DNA of 64,000 nucleotides from Eubacterium xylanophilum ATCC 35991 (lineage in GTDB: Bacteria; Bacillota; Clostridia; Lachnospirales; Lachnospiraceae). The stretch covers positions 274,320 through 338,319 of the forward strand of contig NZ_JAEB01000001.1 of assembly GCF_000518685.1 (NCBI RefSeq), written 5' to 3'. A program made the translations under genes and the position numbers. Below the pieces are notes generated by a model. The model saw only the letters and a list, made by a program, of their open reading frames with translations, had not been told where the DNA came from and did no database searches. This document shows positions 24,279-32,275 of the stretch, in pieces. Numbering within the stretch: position 1 is the stretch's first letter; the number at the start of each line of letters is the position of its first letter.

Positions 24279-25652
24279 ATGATTCATTGTTATAAATTTA
24301 ACGGTGATAACATAGTAATGGACGTGAACAGTGGCTCTGTTCATGTTGTTGACGATGTTGCATATGACGTTATAGAGCGCTATGAGGGGGAATCCAGAGA
24401 AGATATTGTCAAATATGTAAGAGGAAAATATTCCGAAAGTGAGATTTCTGACCAAGAGCTGGATGAGCTGTTCGATGACATCGAATCACTCAAGGCGGAA
24501 GGTACACTTTTTACAGAGGATACTTATAAAGAAGGGGTTCTAGATTTTAAGGCAAGAAAAACTGTTGTAAAGGCGCTATGCCTTCATATTGCGCATGCAT
24601 GCAACCTTTCATGTAGATATTGCTTTGCCGGAGAAGGAGAGTATAAGGGAGACAGATCTCTTATGAGTTATGAGACCGGCAAGAAAGCCCTTGATTTTCT
24701 TGTTGCAAACTCAGGAAGTCGAGTTAATTTGGAAGTGGATTTCTTTGGTGGAGAGCCATTGATGAATTTTGATGTTGTCAAACAATTGGTAGAATACGGA
24801 AGAAGTCTCGAAGAAAAGCACAATAAGAATTTTAGATTTACCCTTACTACTAACGGTATGCTCTTAAATGATGACATTATAGAATTTGTCAACAAAGAGA
24901 TGGATAATGTGGTACTTAGTATCGATGGAAGAAGAGAAATACATGATTATATGAGACCAGACAAGGCGGGAAATGGAAGTTATGACAAGATTCTTCCTTG
25001 GTTTAAGAAGGTTGCAGAGAGTAGAAATCAGACGAGATACTATGTCAGAGGAACATTTACAAGACACAATCTGGATTTTGTGAAGGATGTTTTGCATTTG
25101 GCAGATTTGGGATTTGAGCAGGTTTCAGTCGAACCGGTTGTGGCAGATCCATCAGAGGATTATGCTATTAGGGAAGAGGACTTGCCGACTATCTTCAAAG
25201 GATATGAGGAACTGGCCACAGAGATGCTCAGACGCGAGAAAGAGGGAAGAGGCTTTACGTTCTTCCACTATATGATTGATCTGACTGGCGGACCTTGTGT
25301 ATACAAGAGACTTTCAGGATGTGGCTCGGGAACGGAATATTTGTCTGTGACACCATGGGGTGACTTGTATCCATGTCATCAATTTGTGGGAAATGAAGAA
25401 TTTCTCCTGGGAAATGTCGATGATGGGATACAAAATGTCGATATAGTAAATGAGTTTAAGTTGTGTAATGTTTATGCGAAGAAAGAATGTAGAGATTGCT
25501 TTGCGAAGTTTTACTGTAGCGGTGGATGCGCGGCCAATGCGTATAACACTCATCAGGATATTAACAAACCATATGAGATAGGATGCGAATTGCAGAGAAA
25601 GAGAACAGAGTGTGCTATCTGGATTAAGGCAAAGCAGGCAGAAGAGAATTAA
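24279..25652 (+). CDS. scfB: SCIFF radical SAM maturase with SPASM domain
   Basis: A 457-residue radical SAM enzyme that installs thioether crosslinks in the SCIFF peptide encoded just upstream. Residues ~1-90 form the RiPP-recognition-like N-terminus (HCYKFNGDNIVMDVNSGSVH). The radical SAM cluster motif is C108-x3-C112-x2-C115 in HACNLSCRYCFAG, followed by FFGGEPLMNFD. The SPASM part carries the remaining cysteines for auxiliary Fe-S clusters: RLSGCGSG, WGDLYPCHQF, CNVYAKKECRDCFAKFYCSG and GCAANAY. The length matches the family. The start ATG 24279 has only a weak GAGGT upstream. The downstream gene mbl begins 11 bases after the stop, so readthrough into the cell-shape/flagellar genes is possible. 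Confidence 0.96.
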   Translation: MIHCYKFNGDNIVMDVNSGSVHVVDDVAYDVIERYEGESREDIVKYVRGKYSESEISDQELDELFDDIESLKAEGTLFTEDTYKEGVLDFKARKTVVKALCLHIAHACNLSCRYCFAGEGEYKGDRSLMSYETGKKALDFLVANSGSRVNLEVDFFGGEPLMNFDVVKQLVEYGRSLEEKHNKNFRFTLTTNGMLLNDDIIEFVNKEMDNVVLSIDGRREIHDYMRPDKAGNGSYDKILPWFKKVAESRNQTRYYVRGTFTRHNLDFVKDVLHLADLGFEQVSVEPVVADPSEDYAIREEDLPTIFKGYEELATEMLRREKEGRGFTFFHYMIDLTGGPCVYKRLSGCGSGTEYLSVTPWGDLYPCHQFVGNEEFLLGNVDDGIQNVDIVNEFKLCNVYAKKECRDCFAKFYCSGGCAANAYNTHQDINKPYEIGCELQRKRTECAIWIKAKQAEEN

Positions 25653-25662
25653 GGAGGCCGAG

Positions 25663-26649
25663 ATGGATATCGGAATAGATTTGGGTACAGCGAGTATCCT
25701 TGTATATGTCAAAGGGCGTGGAGTTGTATTAAAAGAGCCTAGCGTGGTTGCATTTGACCGCGATACCAATAGAATTATGGCCATCGGGGAAGATGCCAGA
25801 TTGATGCTCGGTAGAACGCCGGGAAATATTGTGGCAGTCAGACCTTTGCGTCAGGGTGTTATCTCAGACTATTCTGTTACTGAGAAGATGCTCAAGTATT
25901 TTATTCAGAAATCAGTGGGAAAGCAGAGATTCCGCAAGCCGCTTATCAGTATCTGTGTTCCAAGTGGAGTTACAGAAGTTGAGAGAAAAGCGGTAGAGGA
26001 TGCTGCATTCCAGGCTGGTGCAAGAGATGTTAAGATTATCGAGGAACCGATTGCTGCAGCTATTGGTGCCGGAATCGACATCGCTAAGCCATGTGGAAAT
26101 ATGATTGTAGATATCGGTGGAGGAACATCTGATATTGCGGTTATTTCTCTTGGTGGAACTGTTGTCAGTACATCAATTAAGATTGCGGGAGATGACTTTG
26201 ATGACGCAATCGTTAGATATATGAGAAAGAAGCACAATCTGCTTATCGGTGAGCGAACAGCGGAGGATATCAAGATTCGAATTGGATCTGCTTATCCACG
26301 TCCGGAAGTTGAGACAGTAGATGTGCGCGGACGTAATCTGGTTACAGGTTTGCCAAAGACCATTACAGTTACGTCTGAGGAAACTGAAGAGGCACTTAGA
26401 GATGCGACATTCCAGATTGTAGATGCTGTTCACAGTGTTCTCGAGAAGACTCCGCCGGAACTTGCGGCAGATATCGCAGACAGAGGTATCGTACTCACCG
26501 GAGGAGGAAGCTTGTTATATGGCCTTGAGGAATTGATCGAGAGCAGAACAGGTATTACAACGATGACAGCTGAGGAGCCTATGACAGCCGTTGCCATAGG
26601 AACTGGTAAGTATGTCGAATTCTTAAGTGGAGGAAACGGCCAAGACTAG
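25663..26649 (+). CDS. mbl: MreB/Mbl-type bacterial actin
   Basis: A 328-residue actin homologue that polymerises under the membrane and guides elongation of the side wall. The nucleotide-binding motifs are intact: DIGIDLGTASILVYVKGRG at the start, IVDIGGGTSDIAV (phosphate-2, near residue 150) and GIVLTGGGSLLYGLEEL. ATG 25663 is selected because AAGGAGG (25651-25657) sits five bases upstream; the frame remains open further upstream inside scfB. I favour Mbl over MreB because it is followed by two flagellar rod genes, as in the mbl-flhO-flhP order of Bacillus. It lacks the mreC/mreD neighbours expected for mreB. The assignment within the MreB family is an inference from context. Confidence 0.93.
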   Translation: MDIGIDLGTASILVYVKGRGVVLKEPSVVAFDRDTNRIMAIGEDARLMLGRTPGNIVAVRPLRQGVISDYSVTEKMLKYFIQKSVGKQRFRKPLISICVPSGVTEVERKAVEDAAFQAGARDVKIIEEPIAAAIGAGIDIAKPCGNMIVDIGGGTSDIAVISLGGTVVSTSIKIAGDDFDDAIVRYMRKKHNLLIGERTAEDIKIRIGSAYPRPEVETVDVRGRNLVTGLPKTITVTSEETEEALRDATFQIVDAVHSVLEKTPPELAADIADRGIVLTGGGSLLYGLEELIESRTGITTMTAEEPMTAVAIGTGKYVEFLSGGNGQD

Positions 26650-26660
26650 GAGGGAAGCCT

Positions 26661-27440
26661 ATGCTAAGAGGTCTCTATACCGGTTGGACCGGAATGGTCA
26701 ATGAACAGAAAAGACTAGATGTTGTTTCTCATAATTTGGCCAATGCCGACACCCTTGGTTACAAGGCGGAGAGTGTCAGCAGTCAGGCATTTGACAAGAT
26801 GCTTACAATTAAGATAAGAGATGGATCTCAGGCTTACCACAACCAGGCCATCGGCAAGATGAGCTTGGGAGTAAAAGTGGGTGAGACGTTTACCGATTAT
26901 TCTCAGGGTTCACTTAGAGAAACGGGAAATACGTTTGACCTTGCTTTGAGTGGAAAAGGATTTTTTGCTATTAAGTATACTAATTCAGAGGGAGACGAGT
27001 CCGTGAGATATACGCGAGACGGAAGTTTTCAGCTGACAAAAGATGGTTATCTTGTAGATACAGAAGGTAATCGAGTGCAGGGAGAAAATGGGAATATTCA
27101 GATTGATCCAAGCTCCACTAATGTGGCGATAGGGCGCGACGGAAGTATATTTGTCGACAATGAGAATGTGGACACTATTAAGGTCGTGGATTTTGAGGAC
27201 TATGATTATGTAGTTAAGCTTGGAGACAACATGTATACAGTTGTGGACGGAGCCAAGGAAACCGAGGCTGCAACCGATGTTCTGCAGGGATATACAGAGC
27301 AATCCAATGTAAATGTTGTATCTGAGATGGTTGATATGATTACCATCACAAGAGCGTATGATACCAATCAGCGCGTTATGAAGTCAATCGATTCCATGCT
27401 TGACAAGGCAGTTAATCAGGTTGGCAGATTGGGAAGCTAA
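26661..27440 (+). CDS. flgF: Flagellar basal-body rod protein (FlgF/FlhO type)
   Basis: A 259-residue rod protein exported by the flagellar type III apparatus. It has the N-terminal rod motif GMVNEQKRLDVVSHNLANAD at ~11-30, the central FlgE/F/G core (ALSGKGFFAIKY, YTRDGSFQLTKDGYLVDTEG) and the C-terminal coiled region ending ITITRAYDTNQRVMKSIDSM. AGGAGGG lies before ATG 26661, 12 bases after mbl. Paired with the next gene, it corresponds to FlhO/FlhP of Bacillus, which form the proximal and distal rod. No other flagellar operon genes are adjacent except the rod-binding protein and a YvyF-like protein. Confidence 0.92.
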   Translation: MLRGLYTGWTGMVNEQKRLDVVSHNLANADTLGYKAESVSSQAFDKMLTIKIRDGSQAYHNQAIGKMSLGVKVGETFTDYSQGSLRETGNTFDLALSGKGFFAIKYTNSEGDESVRYTRDGSFQLTKDGYLVDTEGNRVQGENGNIQIDPSSTNVAIGRDGSIFVDNENVDTIKVVDFEDYDYVVKLGDNMYTVVDGAKETEAATDVLQGYTEQSNVNVVSEMVDMITITRAYDTNQRVMKSIDSMLDKAVNQVGRLGS

Positions 27441-27457
27441 TGTTTAACTGTATGATG

Positions 27458-27485
27458 TAAAGTAAAATGTGATAAATGTCGATAT
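27458..27485 (+). promoter_or_regulatory. Possible sigma-28-like flagellar promoter before flgG
   Basis: TAAA (27458-27461) followed after 16 bases by GTCGATAT (27478-27485) resembles the motility-sigma consensus TAAA-N15-GCCGATAA, with a six-of-eight match in the -10 part. The gap between the two rod genes is large enough (about 90 bases) for a separate promoter. Confidence 0.35.
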
Positions 27486-27529
27486 AATTTTGAGACATTG
27501 TGTTATATTTTCGTTTAGGGGGAATGCTT

Positions 27530-28339
27530 ATGATGCGTTCATTGTGGACTGCAGCTTCCGGAATGGCAGCGCAGCAGACAAATTTGGATACTATTTCAAA
27601 TAATTTATCAAATATAAATACAACGGGATACAAGACAGAGGCTGTCAACTTTAAATCATTGATTTATCAAACTTTGCAGCAAAAGTCTTATGATAGCAAA
27701 GGTGAGCCAAAGCCTGTAAGTGCACAGGTTGGATTGGGAGTTAGAAGCTCTGCGATTGTATCTGATTTTACACAGGGAGCATTGCTTGAATCAAAGGGAA
27801 AGTTCGATTATGCGATTCAGGGCGAGGGATTTTTCATGGTGAGAACCGGCGATGGAAGTGTTGGATATACCAGAAATGGTAATTTCAATGTGAGCCTTAC
27901 ATCGAATGGTATGGCTCTCACAGACAGTGCGGGAAATCCAGTACTCAACACTCAGGGGCAGCCGATTATATTCCCAAAGAACATTGACTCGTCAAAGCTC
28001 TCAATTGATATGAATGGTGGATTTGCTTATCCTGATGCCAATAACAATGCTAGGCCTCTTGGAATACAGATAGGTCTTGCTACTTTTCCAAACCCTGCGG
28101 GCTTGGAGAGAACTTCAGATACTATTCTCAAGGAGACAGCGGCTTCAGGAACATTTACTATTTCACAGGCGTCAGCACTTGGATCCAAGGTGGTTTCGGG
28201 ATATCTCGAGGGATCTAATGTACAAGCTGCAGATGAGATGGTTAATATGATTATTGCGCAGCGTGCATATGAGATGAACTCTAAGGCTATACACGCTTCA
28301 GATGAGATGTTGCAGACGGCTAATAACTTGAGAAACTAA
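27530..28339 (+). CDS. flgG: Flagellar basal-body rod protein (FlgG/FlhP type)
   Basis: A 269-residue paralogue of the preceding rod protein. It shows SLWTAASGMAAQQTNLDTIS then NNLSNINTTGYKTEAVNF at the N-terminus, the core AIQGEGFFMVRTGDG with YTRNGNFNVS, and the C-terminal GSNVQAADEMVNMIIAQRAY and EMNSKAIHASDEML helices. It forms part of the distal rod joining basal body and hook. The start is one of the clustered ATGs at 27524-27535; ATG 27530 gives the best distance from AGGGGG (27517-27522). A possible motility promoter lies upstream. The rod-binding protein gene follows 30 bases later. Confidence 0.93.
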   Translation: MMRSLWTAASGMAAQQTNLDTISNNLSNINTTGYKTEAVNFKSLIYQTLQQKSYDSKGEPKPVSAQVGLGVRSSAIVSDFTQGALLESKGKFDYAIQGEGFFMVRTGDGSVGYTRNGNFNVSLTSNGMALTDSAGNPVLNTQGQPIIFPKNIDSSKLSIDMNGGFAYPDANNNARPLGIQIGLATFPNPAGLERTSDTILKETAASGTFTISQASALGSKVVSGYLEGSNVQAADEMVNMIIAQRAYEMNSKAIHASDEMLQTANNLRN

Positions 28340-28369
28340 TTAGAAATACATAATTAGGAGTGATTAATT

Positions 28370-28753
28370 ATGGCAATTTCAGTAAGTGATTTATATAGCA
28401 GCTTGGGCAGTGGGACTATTGCTCCCGGCACTATTGCGAGCACAAGCAACGCGGAACATTTGACAAGTCAAATCGAAAATGCTCAGACTGATTTGCAAGC
28501 TAAAGAAGCATGTGAACAATTTGAAGCCTATCTGATTCAGCAGATGTTTAAGTCCATGGAGGAATCCACGAAGGCGCTGACAAGCGATGATGAAGAGAGC
28601 GATAGTGACGATTATGTCGATATGTTTAGCGACAATATGTATCAGGAAATAGCGGAGAATATGGTGGCTAATGGCGGTGGATTGGGTATAGCGAAGATGC
28701 TTTACGAGTCCATGGAGAGAAATGGCCAGATAGAAGGAAGTAAAGAATTATAA
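28370..28753 (+). CDS. flgJ: FlgJ-type rod-binding protein (no peptidoglycan hydrolase domain)
   Basis: A 127-residue protein whose C-terminal ~80 residues match the FlgJ N-terminal rod-binding domain: EACEQFEAYLIQQMFKSMEE, DDYVDMFSDNMYQEIAENMV and NGGGLGIAKMLYESM. It probably caps or scaffolds rod assembly. The muramidase domain found in enteric FlgJ is absent, as is common in Firmicutes. The first ~40 residues are Ser/Gly/Thr-rich and likely disordered, fitting an export signal. TTAGGAGTG precedes ATG 28370. recD2 starts three bases after the stop, so they are probably co-transcribed although functionally unrelated. Confidence 0.88.
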   Translation: MAISVSDLYSSLGSGTIAPGTIASTSNAEHLTSQIENAQTDLQAKEACEQFEAYLIQQMFKSMEESTKALTSDDEESDSDDYVDMFSDNMYQEIAENMVANGGGLGIAKMLYESMERNGQIEGSKEL

Positions 28754-28756
28754 TCT

Positions 28757-30994
28757 ATGGAACAGCGACAAGGTTATGTAGAACATATTATTTTTAGAAA
28801 TACAGAAAATGGATATACAGTTTTTGAGTTGGCCTGTCAGGATGAAGACGGGGAATACTTAGAAACATGCGTAGGAAACTTCCCCTTTATCAATGAGGGG
28901 GAGTATCTCTTGTTATGGGGAAATATCACCCACCATCCAACATATGATGATCAATTTAAGGTTACGAAGAGTGAAGTGAAGGAACCGGAGGATGCCGTTG
29001 CTATGCAGAGGTATCTTTCTTCTGGTGTCATAAAAGGCATTGGAGCGGGGTTAGCTAAGAGGATAGTTGACATGTTCGGCGACAGAACATTTGAAATTAT
29101 CGAAAAGGAACCTGAGAGATTAGCGGAAGTAAAGGGAATAAGCAAGAGAAAAGCGACGGAAGTCTATGAAGCTTTCGAGGAAAAAAAAGAAACAAGAGAG
29201 GCATTTATATTTCTTCAAAAGTATGGTATTTCCAATCAATTAGCAGCTAAAATATATGATAAATACAAGGGAAATGTATATGATATTATACAGAATAATC
29301 CTTACAAATTATCCGAAGACATCAGAGGTATTGGGTTTAAAATAGCAGATGATATAGCTGCCAAAATAGGCTTTGATGTCAATTCGATATTTAGGATTAA
29401 GGCCGGGATAATATATGCGTTGGAAAATGAAATATCCAATGGACATATATTTATACCCGAGGTGGAACTCTGCAAAAAAAGTGTGGAGATTCTCGCCGTT
29501 CCCCTTGAAAGAATAATGGAAACAATAGAAAAAATGATAATTGATAAAGACTTGATTAAGGACAATGAAGATGTATATCTACCGGTTCTCTATTATGGTG
29601 AGATGGGAGTTGCGAGGATGCTCTGTGATCTGGATCAAGTCTCATATCAGTTTGATGAGAGTCTGGAGAGGATGATTCAGGATTCACAGGGAATAGATGG
29701 AATTTTTCTGGACGAGAACCAGCTTGATGCTGTTCGAGAGTCTCTCGTAAAGGGAGTTCTGGTGATTACGGGAGGACCGGGAACGGGAAAAACAACAACT
29801 ATAAACCGTATTATCAAGATGCTTGAAGCTCAAGGGGAGTCCATACTTTTGGCGGCGCCAACAGGACGTGCGGCCAAGAGGCTCAGCGAGACCACGAATA
29901 GAGAGGCGCAGACAATACACAGGTTGCTCGAATACAATGGCGCGGGGCTCGAGAGTAACAGTGACAGTTATTCCAATGACAATAAGGGACTATTTGCCCG
30001 CAATGAGTTTAACAAACTGGAGTCGGATGTAATAATAATTGACGAGATGTCTATGGTGGATATATTTCTCTTCTCCAGCCTGCTGAAGGCGATACCTGTG
30101 GGGACGAGACTGATTCTCGTAGGTGATGTGAATCAGCTTCCGAGCGTTGGCCCCGGAAATGTTTTGAGAGATATTATTGATTCGAAAATATTCAGCGTGG
30201 TTAGGTTGGAACAGATATTTAGGCAGGCGGCCATGAGTGATATTGTGGTGGGGGCCCATGACATCAACAAGGGTCGAATTCCGAAGCTCAACAACGACAG
30301 CAAAGATTTTTTCTGTTTGGAGCAGGACAATAGCCATGATGTTTTGGGTGTGGCACTCACTCTTGTTAGGGACAAGATGCCGGCCTATGTTGACTGTACA
30401 CCATTTGATGTCCAAGTGCTCACTCCTATGAAGAAGGGAGAAACCGGCCTCATAAAGTGCAACGAAGTTTTACAGAGATATATTAATCCGCCTTCCAAAT
30501 CCAAGGCGGAGATGGAGTACAGAGACAACATATTCCGAGTTGGGGATAAGGTGATGCAGACCAAGAATAATTATCAAATCCGCTGGCAGATTGAGGGGTA
30601 TAATGGCATAGTGATAGAGGATGGAACCGGAATATTTAACGGAGACATGGGAGTTGTGGACTCGGTTGATCTGTTCAACAAGGAGATGACGGTTATATTC
30701 GATGACGAGAAGAAGGTAACGTATACAATGGCCAATATGGACGAGTTGGAGCTTGCATATGCCATTACTATCCATAAGTCCCAGGGAAGCGAGTATCCTG
30801 CTGTGGTTATTCCTATCATGGGAGGCCCCAAGATGCTTATGAACAGAAATCTTCTCTATACGGCGGTGACGAGGGGGAAGAAGTGTGTTATCCTTGTGGG
30901 AAACAAAAATGCCATAATAGAGATGATCAATAATCAGAACGAGAGAAAACGTTATTCTTCGCTGAAGAAGAGGATTCTCGAGGTAAAAAATTAA
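28757..30994 (+). CDS. recD2: RecD2-type ATP-dependent DNA helicase
   Basis: A 745-residue superfamily 1B 5'-3' helicase of the RecD2 type, which acts without RecBC in replication-fork maintenance and repair. The N-terminal OB-like region (VEHIIFRNTENGYTVFELAC) is followed by helix-hairpin-helix segments (GISKRKATEVYEAFEEKKET, IRGIGFKIADDIA). The helicase core carries Walker A GGPGTGKTTT at ~340-349, IIDEMSMVD (motif II), LVGDVNQLPSVGPGNVL, and the late AITIHKSQGSEYPAV and YTAVTRGKKCVILVG motifs. The length is typical. The ribosome site is AAGGAAG. It follows the rod-binding gene without a gap that could hold a promoter. Confidence 0.96.
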   Translation: MEQRQGYVEHIIFRNTENGYTVFELACQDEDGEYLETCVGNFPFINEGEYLLLWGNITHHPTYDDQFKVTKSEVKEPEDAVAMQRYLSSGVIKGIGAGLAKRIVDMFGDRTFEIIEKEPERLAEVKGISKRKATEVYEAFEEKKETREAFIFLQKYGISNQLAAKIYDKYKGNVYDIIQNNPYKLSEDIRGIGFKIADDIAAKIGFDVNSIFRIKAGIIYALENEISNGHIFIPEVELCKKSVEILAVPLERIMETIEKMIIDKDLIKDNEDVYLPVLYYGEMGVARMLCDLDQVSYQFDESLERMIQDSQGIDGIFLDENQLDAVRESLVKGVLVITGGPGTGKTTTINRIIKMLEAQGESILLAAPTGRAAKRLSETTNREAQTIHRLLEYNGAGLESNSDSYSNDNKGLFARNEFNKLESDVIIIDEMSMVDIFLFSSLLKAIPVGTRLILVGDVNQLPSVGPGNVLRDIIDSKIFSVVRLEQIFRQAAMSDIVVGAHDINKGRIPKLNNDSKDFFCLEQDNSHDVLGVALTLVRDKMPAYVDCTPFDVQVLTPMKKGETGLIKCNEVLQRYINPPSKSKAEMEYRDNIFRVGDKVMQTKNNYQIRWQIEGYNGIVIEDGTGIFNGDMGVVDSVDLFNKEMTVIFDDEKKVTYTMANMDELELAYAITIHKSQGSEYPAVVIPIMGGPKMLMNRNLLYTAVTRGKKCVILVGNKNAIIEMINNQNERKRYSSLKKRILEVKN

Positions 30995-30996
30995 GA

Positions 30997-31025
30997 TTGA
31001 AAAAGAGTGTATATTTTGGTAGAAT
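30997..31025 (+). promoter_or_regulatory. Sigma-A type promoter for comFC
   Basis: TTGAAA (30997-31002) and TAGAAT (31020-31025) with a 17-base spacer lie immediately after the recD2 stop and 18 bases before the GTG start of comFC. Confidence 0.65.
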
Positions 31026-31043
31026 AAATAAAAGAGGGTAAAG

Positions 31044-31760
31044 GTGGAAAGATTACTAAGAATACTTTATACGCCACGTTGTGTTGTTTGTGGCAAATCT
31101 CTCGGTTTGCGAGGCCTTCAGGAGCTATGTGAGGGCTGCAGAGACAAGGTGAAAATAGTCCGTGGACCGAGATGCATGCATTGTTCTAAGCCAATATATG
31201 ATGATGAGCAGGAGTTTTGCGGAGATTGCAGAGATCATGCAAGTCAGATCGAAAGTGGCATGGCATTGCTTGAATACAATGAGGCTGCGAGGAAGATCGT
31301 AGCTAGATTTAAGTATGAAGGGGATTTGGATTGCGGAATATTTTTCACCGACAGAATGGTTGATGAACTACGAAGTTGGATAGAGCAAGTTAATCCAGAT
31401 ATTATAATCCCGGTTCCGGTACATCGAACACGTTTGAGGTACCGTGGGTTTAACCAAGCTGAGGTAATGGCGCGGCGGATTGGCGAGAGGATGGACATCC
31501 CCGTTGATTCTGTGTCTCTCAGGCGCATCAGCAAGACGCTTCCGCAGAAGAATCTTGACAGGAATCTGAGGTATTCTAATCTCAGAAAATCCTTAGAGGT
31601 GGATGAAAAGTTTTCTTGCAGTGGCCAGAAGAGAGTTCTCCTTGTGGATGATATTTATACCACCGGGGCGACACTAGAAGCTTGTGCGTCAGTGCTAAAG
31701 CAAAATGGAGCAACCCAAGTCAATTCGATATGTATGTGCATTGGTTGTGGAGATGTTTGA
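31044..31760 (+). CDS. comFC: ComFC-like phosphoribosyltransferase-fold protein
   Basis: A 238-residue protein of the ComF/GntX family. Residues ~10-70 hold zinc-ribbon cysteines (CVVCGKSL, LCEGCRDKV, CMHCSKPI, FCGDCRDH). The rest is a type I phosphoribosyltransferase fold with PVHRTRLRYRGFNQAE and the PRPP-binding loop VLLVDDIYTTGATLEAC at ~195-211. In competent bacteria ComFC is needed for uptake of transforming DNA, together with the ComFA translocase. No comFA is present here, so the role may differ. The start is GTG 31044 behind AGAGGG. The following YvyF-like gene reproduces the Bacillus comFC-yvyF neighbourhood. Confidence 0.93.
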   Translation: MERLLRILYTPRCVVCGKSLGLRGLQELCEGCRDKVKIVRGPRCMHCSKPIYDDEQEFCGDCRDHASQIESGMALLEYNEAARKIVARFKYEGDLDCGIFFTDRMVDELRSWIEQVNPDIIIPVPVHRTRLRYRGFNQAEVMARRIGERMDIPVDSVSLRRISKTLPQKNLDRNLRYSNLRKSLEVDEKFSCSGQKRVLLVDDIYTTGATLEACASVLKQNGATQVNSICMCIGCGDV

Positions 31761-31787
31761 ATTTGTGCACTAAGGAGGATGATTGTT

Positions 31788-32189
31788 ATGGATCTTGCTA
31801 CATGTAGAAAATGCGGTAAATTGTTCAATTATATTCACGGCGAACGACTTTGCCCGAATTGCATCAAGGAAACAGAAGAAAAGTTTAAACAAGTTAAGAA
31901 GTATGTTTACGACAATCCGACTGCCGGAATTGATAAGATTTCTCAGGATAATGATGTTTCTGTCAGACAGATTAAGAAGTGGGTTCGCGAGGAGAGATTG
32001 GTATTTTCTCAGGATTCACCTATAGGAATTGAGTGTGAGATGTGTGGACAGACCATCAAGACGGGAAGGTATTGTATGGATTGCGCTACCAAGATTCGCA
32101 AGGGATTGGCTATGCCAAGACCGTCGAGAGAATTGGATATTCCAGCACCTAACACCAGAGAGAATAGAATGAGATTTATGAAGAACTAG
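31788..32189 (+). CDS. YvyF-like flagellar-operon protein
   Basis: A 133-residue protein resembling the short zinc-ribbon proteins annotated as YvyF or flagellar operon protein. The first pair is CRKCGKLFNYIHGERLCPNC, a middle helix-turn-helix-like part reads NPTAGIDKISQDNDVSVRQI and then KKWVREERL, and a second ribbon is CEMCGQTIKTGRYCMDCATK. In Bacillus yvyF sits between comFC and flgM and is thought to affect motility gene control. No flgM follows here; a structured leader and a glycosyltransferase do. ATG 31788 is preferred over ATG 31779, since the latter abuts AAGGAGG (31772-31778) with no spacing. Confidence 0.85.
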   Translation: MDLATCRKCGKLFNYIHGERLCPNCIKETEEKFKQVKKYVYDNPTAGIDKISQDNDVSVRQIKKWVREERLVFSQDSPIGIECEMCGQTIKTGRYCMDCATKIRKGLAMPRPSRELDIPAPNTRENRMRFMKN

Positions 32190-32275
32190 AAGTTTGCGCA
32201 GAGGCTTATGACCTCGAGAGAGCCCGGGAAGCAGGTGGCTTGGGCCATTAGCACATAACCTGAATCGGTAGAAAA
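32190..32275 (+). other. Structured GC-rich leader before the GT2 gene, no Shine-Dalgarno
   Basis: This 86-base gap is GC-rich and full of complementary segments: GAGG/CCTC around CTTATGA, AGCCC/GGGC, and CAGGT/ACCTG enclosing GGCTTGGGCC. It does not fit any riboswitch consensus I know. The ATG at 32276 has no AGGAGG-like site, in contrast with nearly every other gene here. A cis-acting RNA or a small RNA gene is possible. Confidence 0.4.

Noticed and set aside
32190..32275. SRP RNA, tRNA or cyclic-di-GMP riboswitch at the leader of the GT2 gene
   Set aside because: The sequence lacks the GGAAGCAGCC-type SRP core, tRNA T-loop and known riboswitch signatures; it is kept only as an unassigned structured element.
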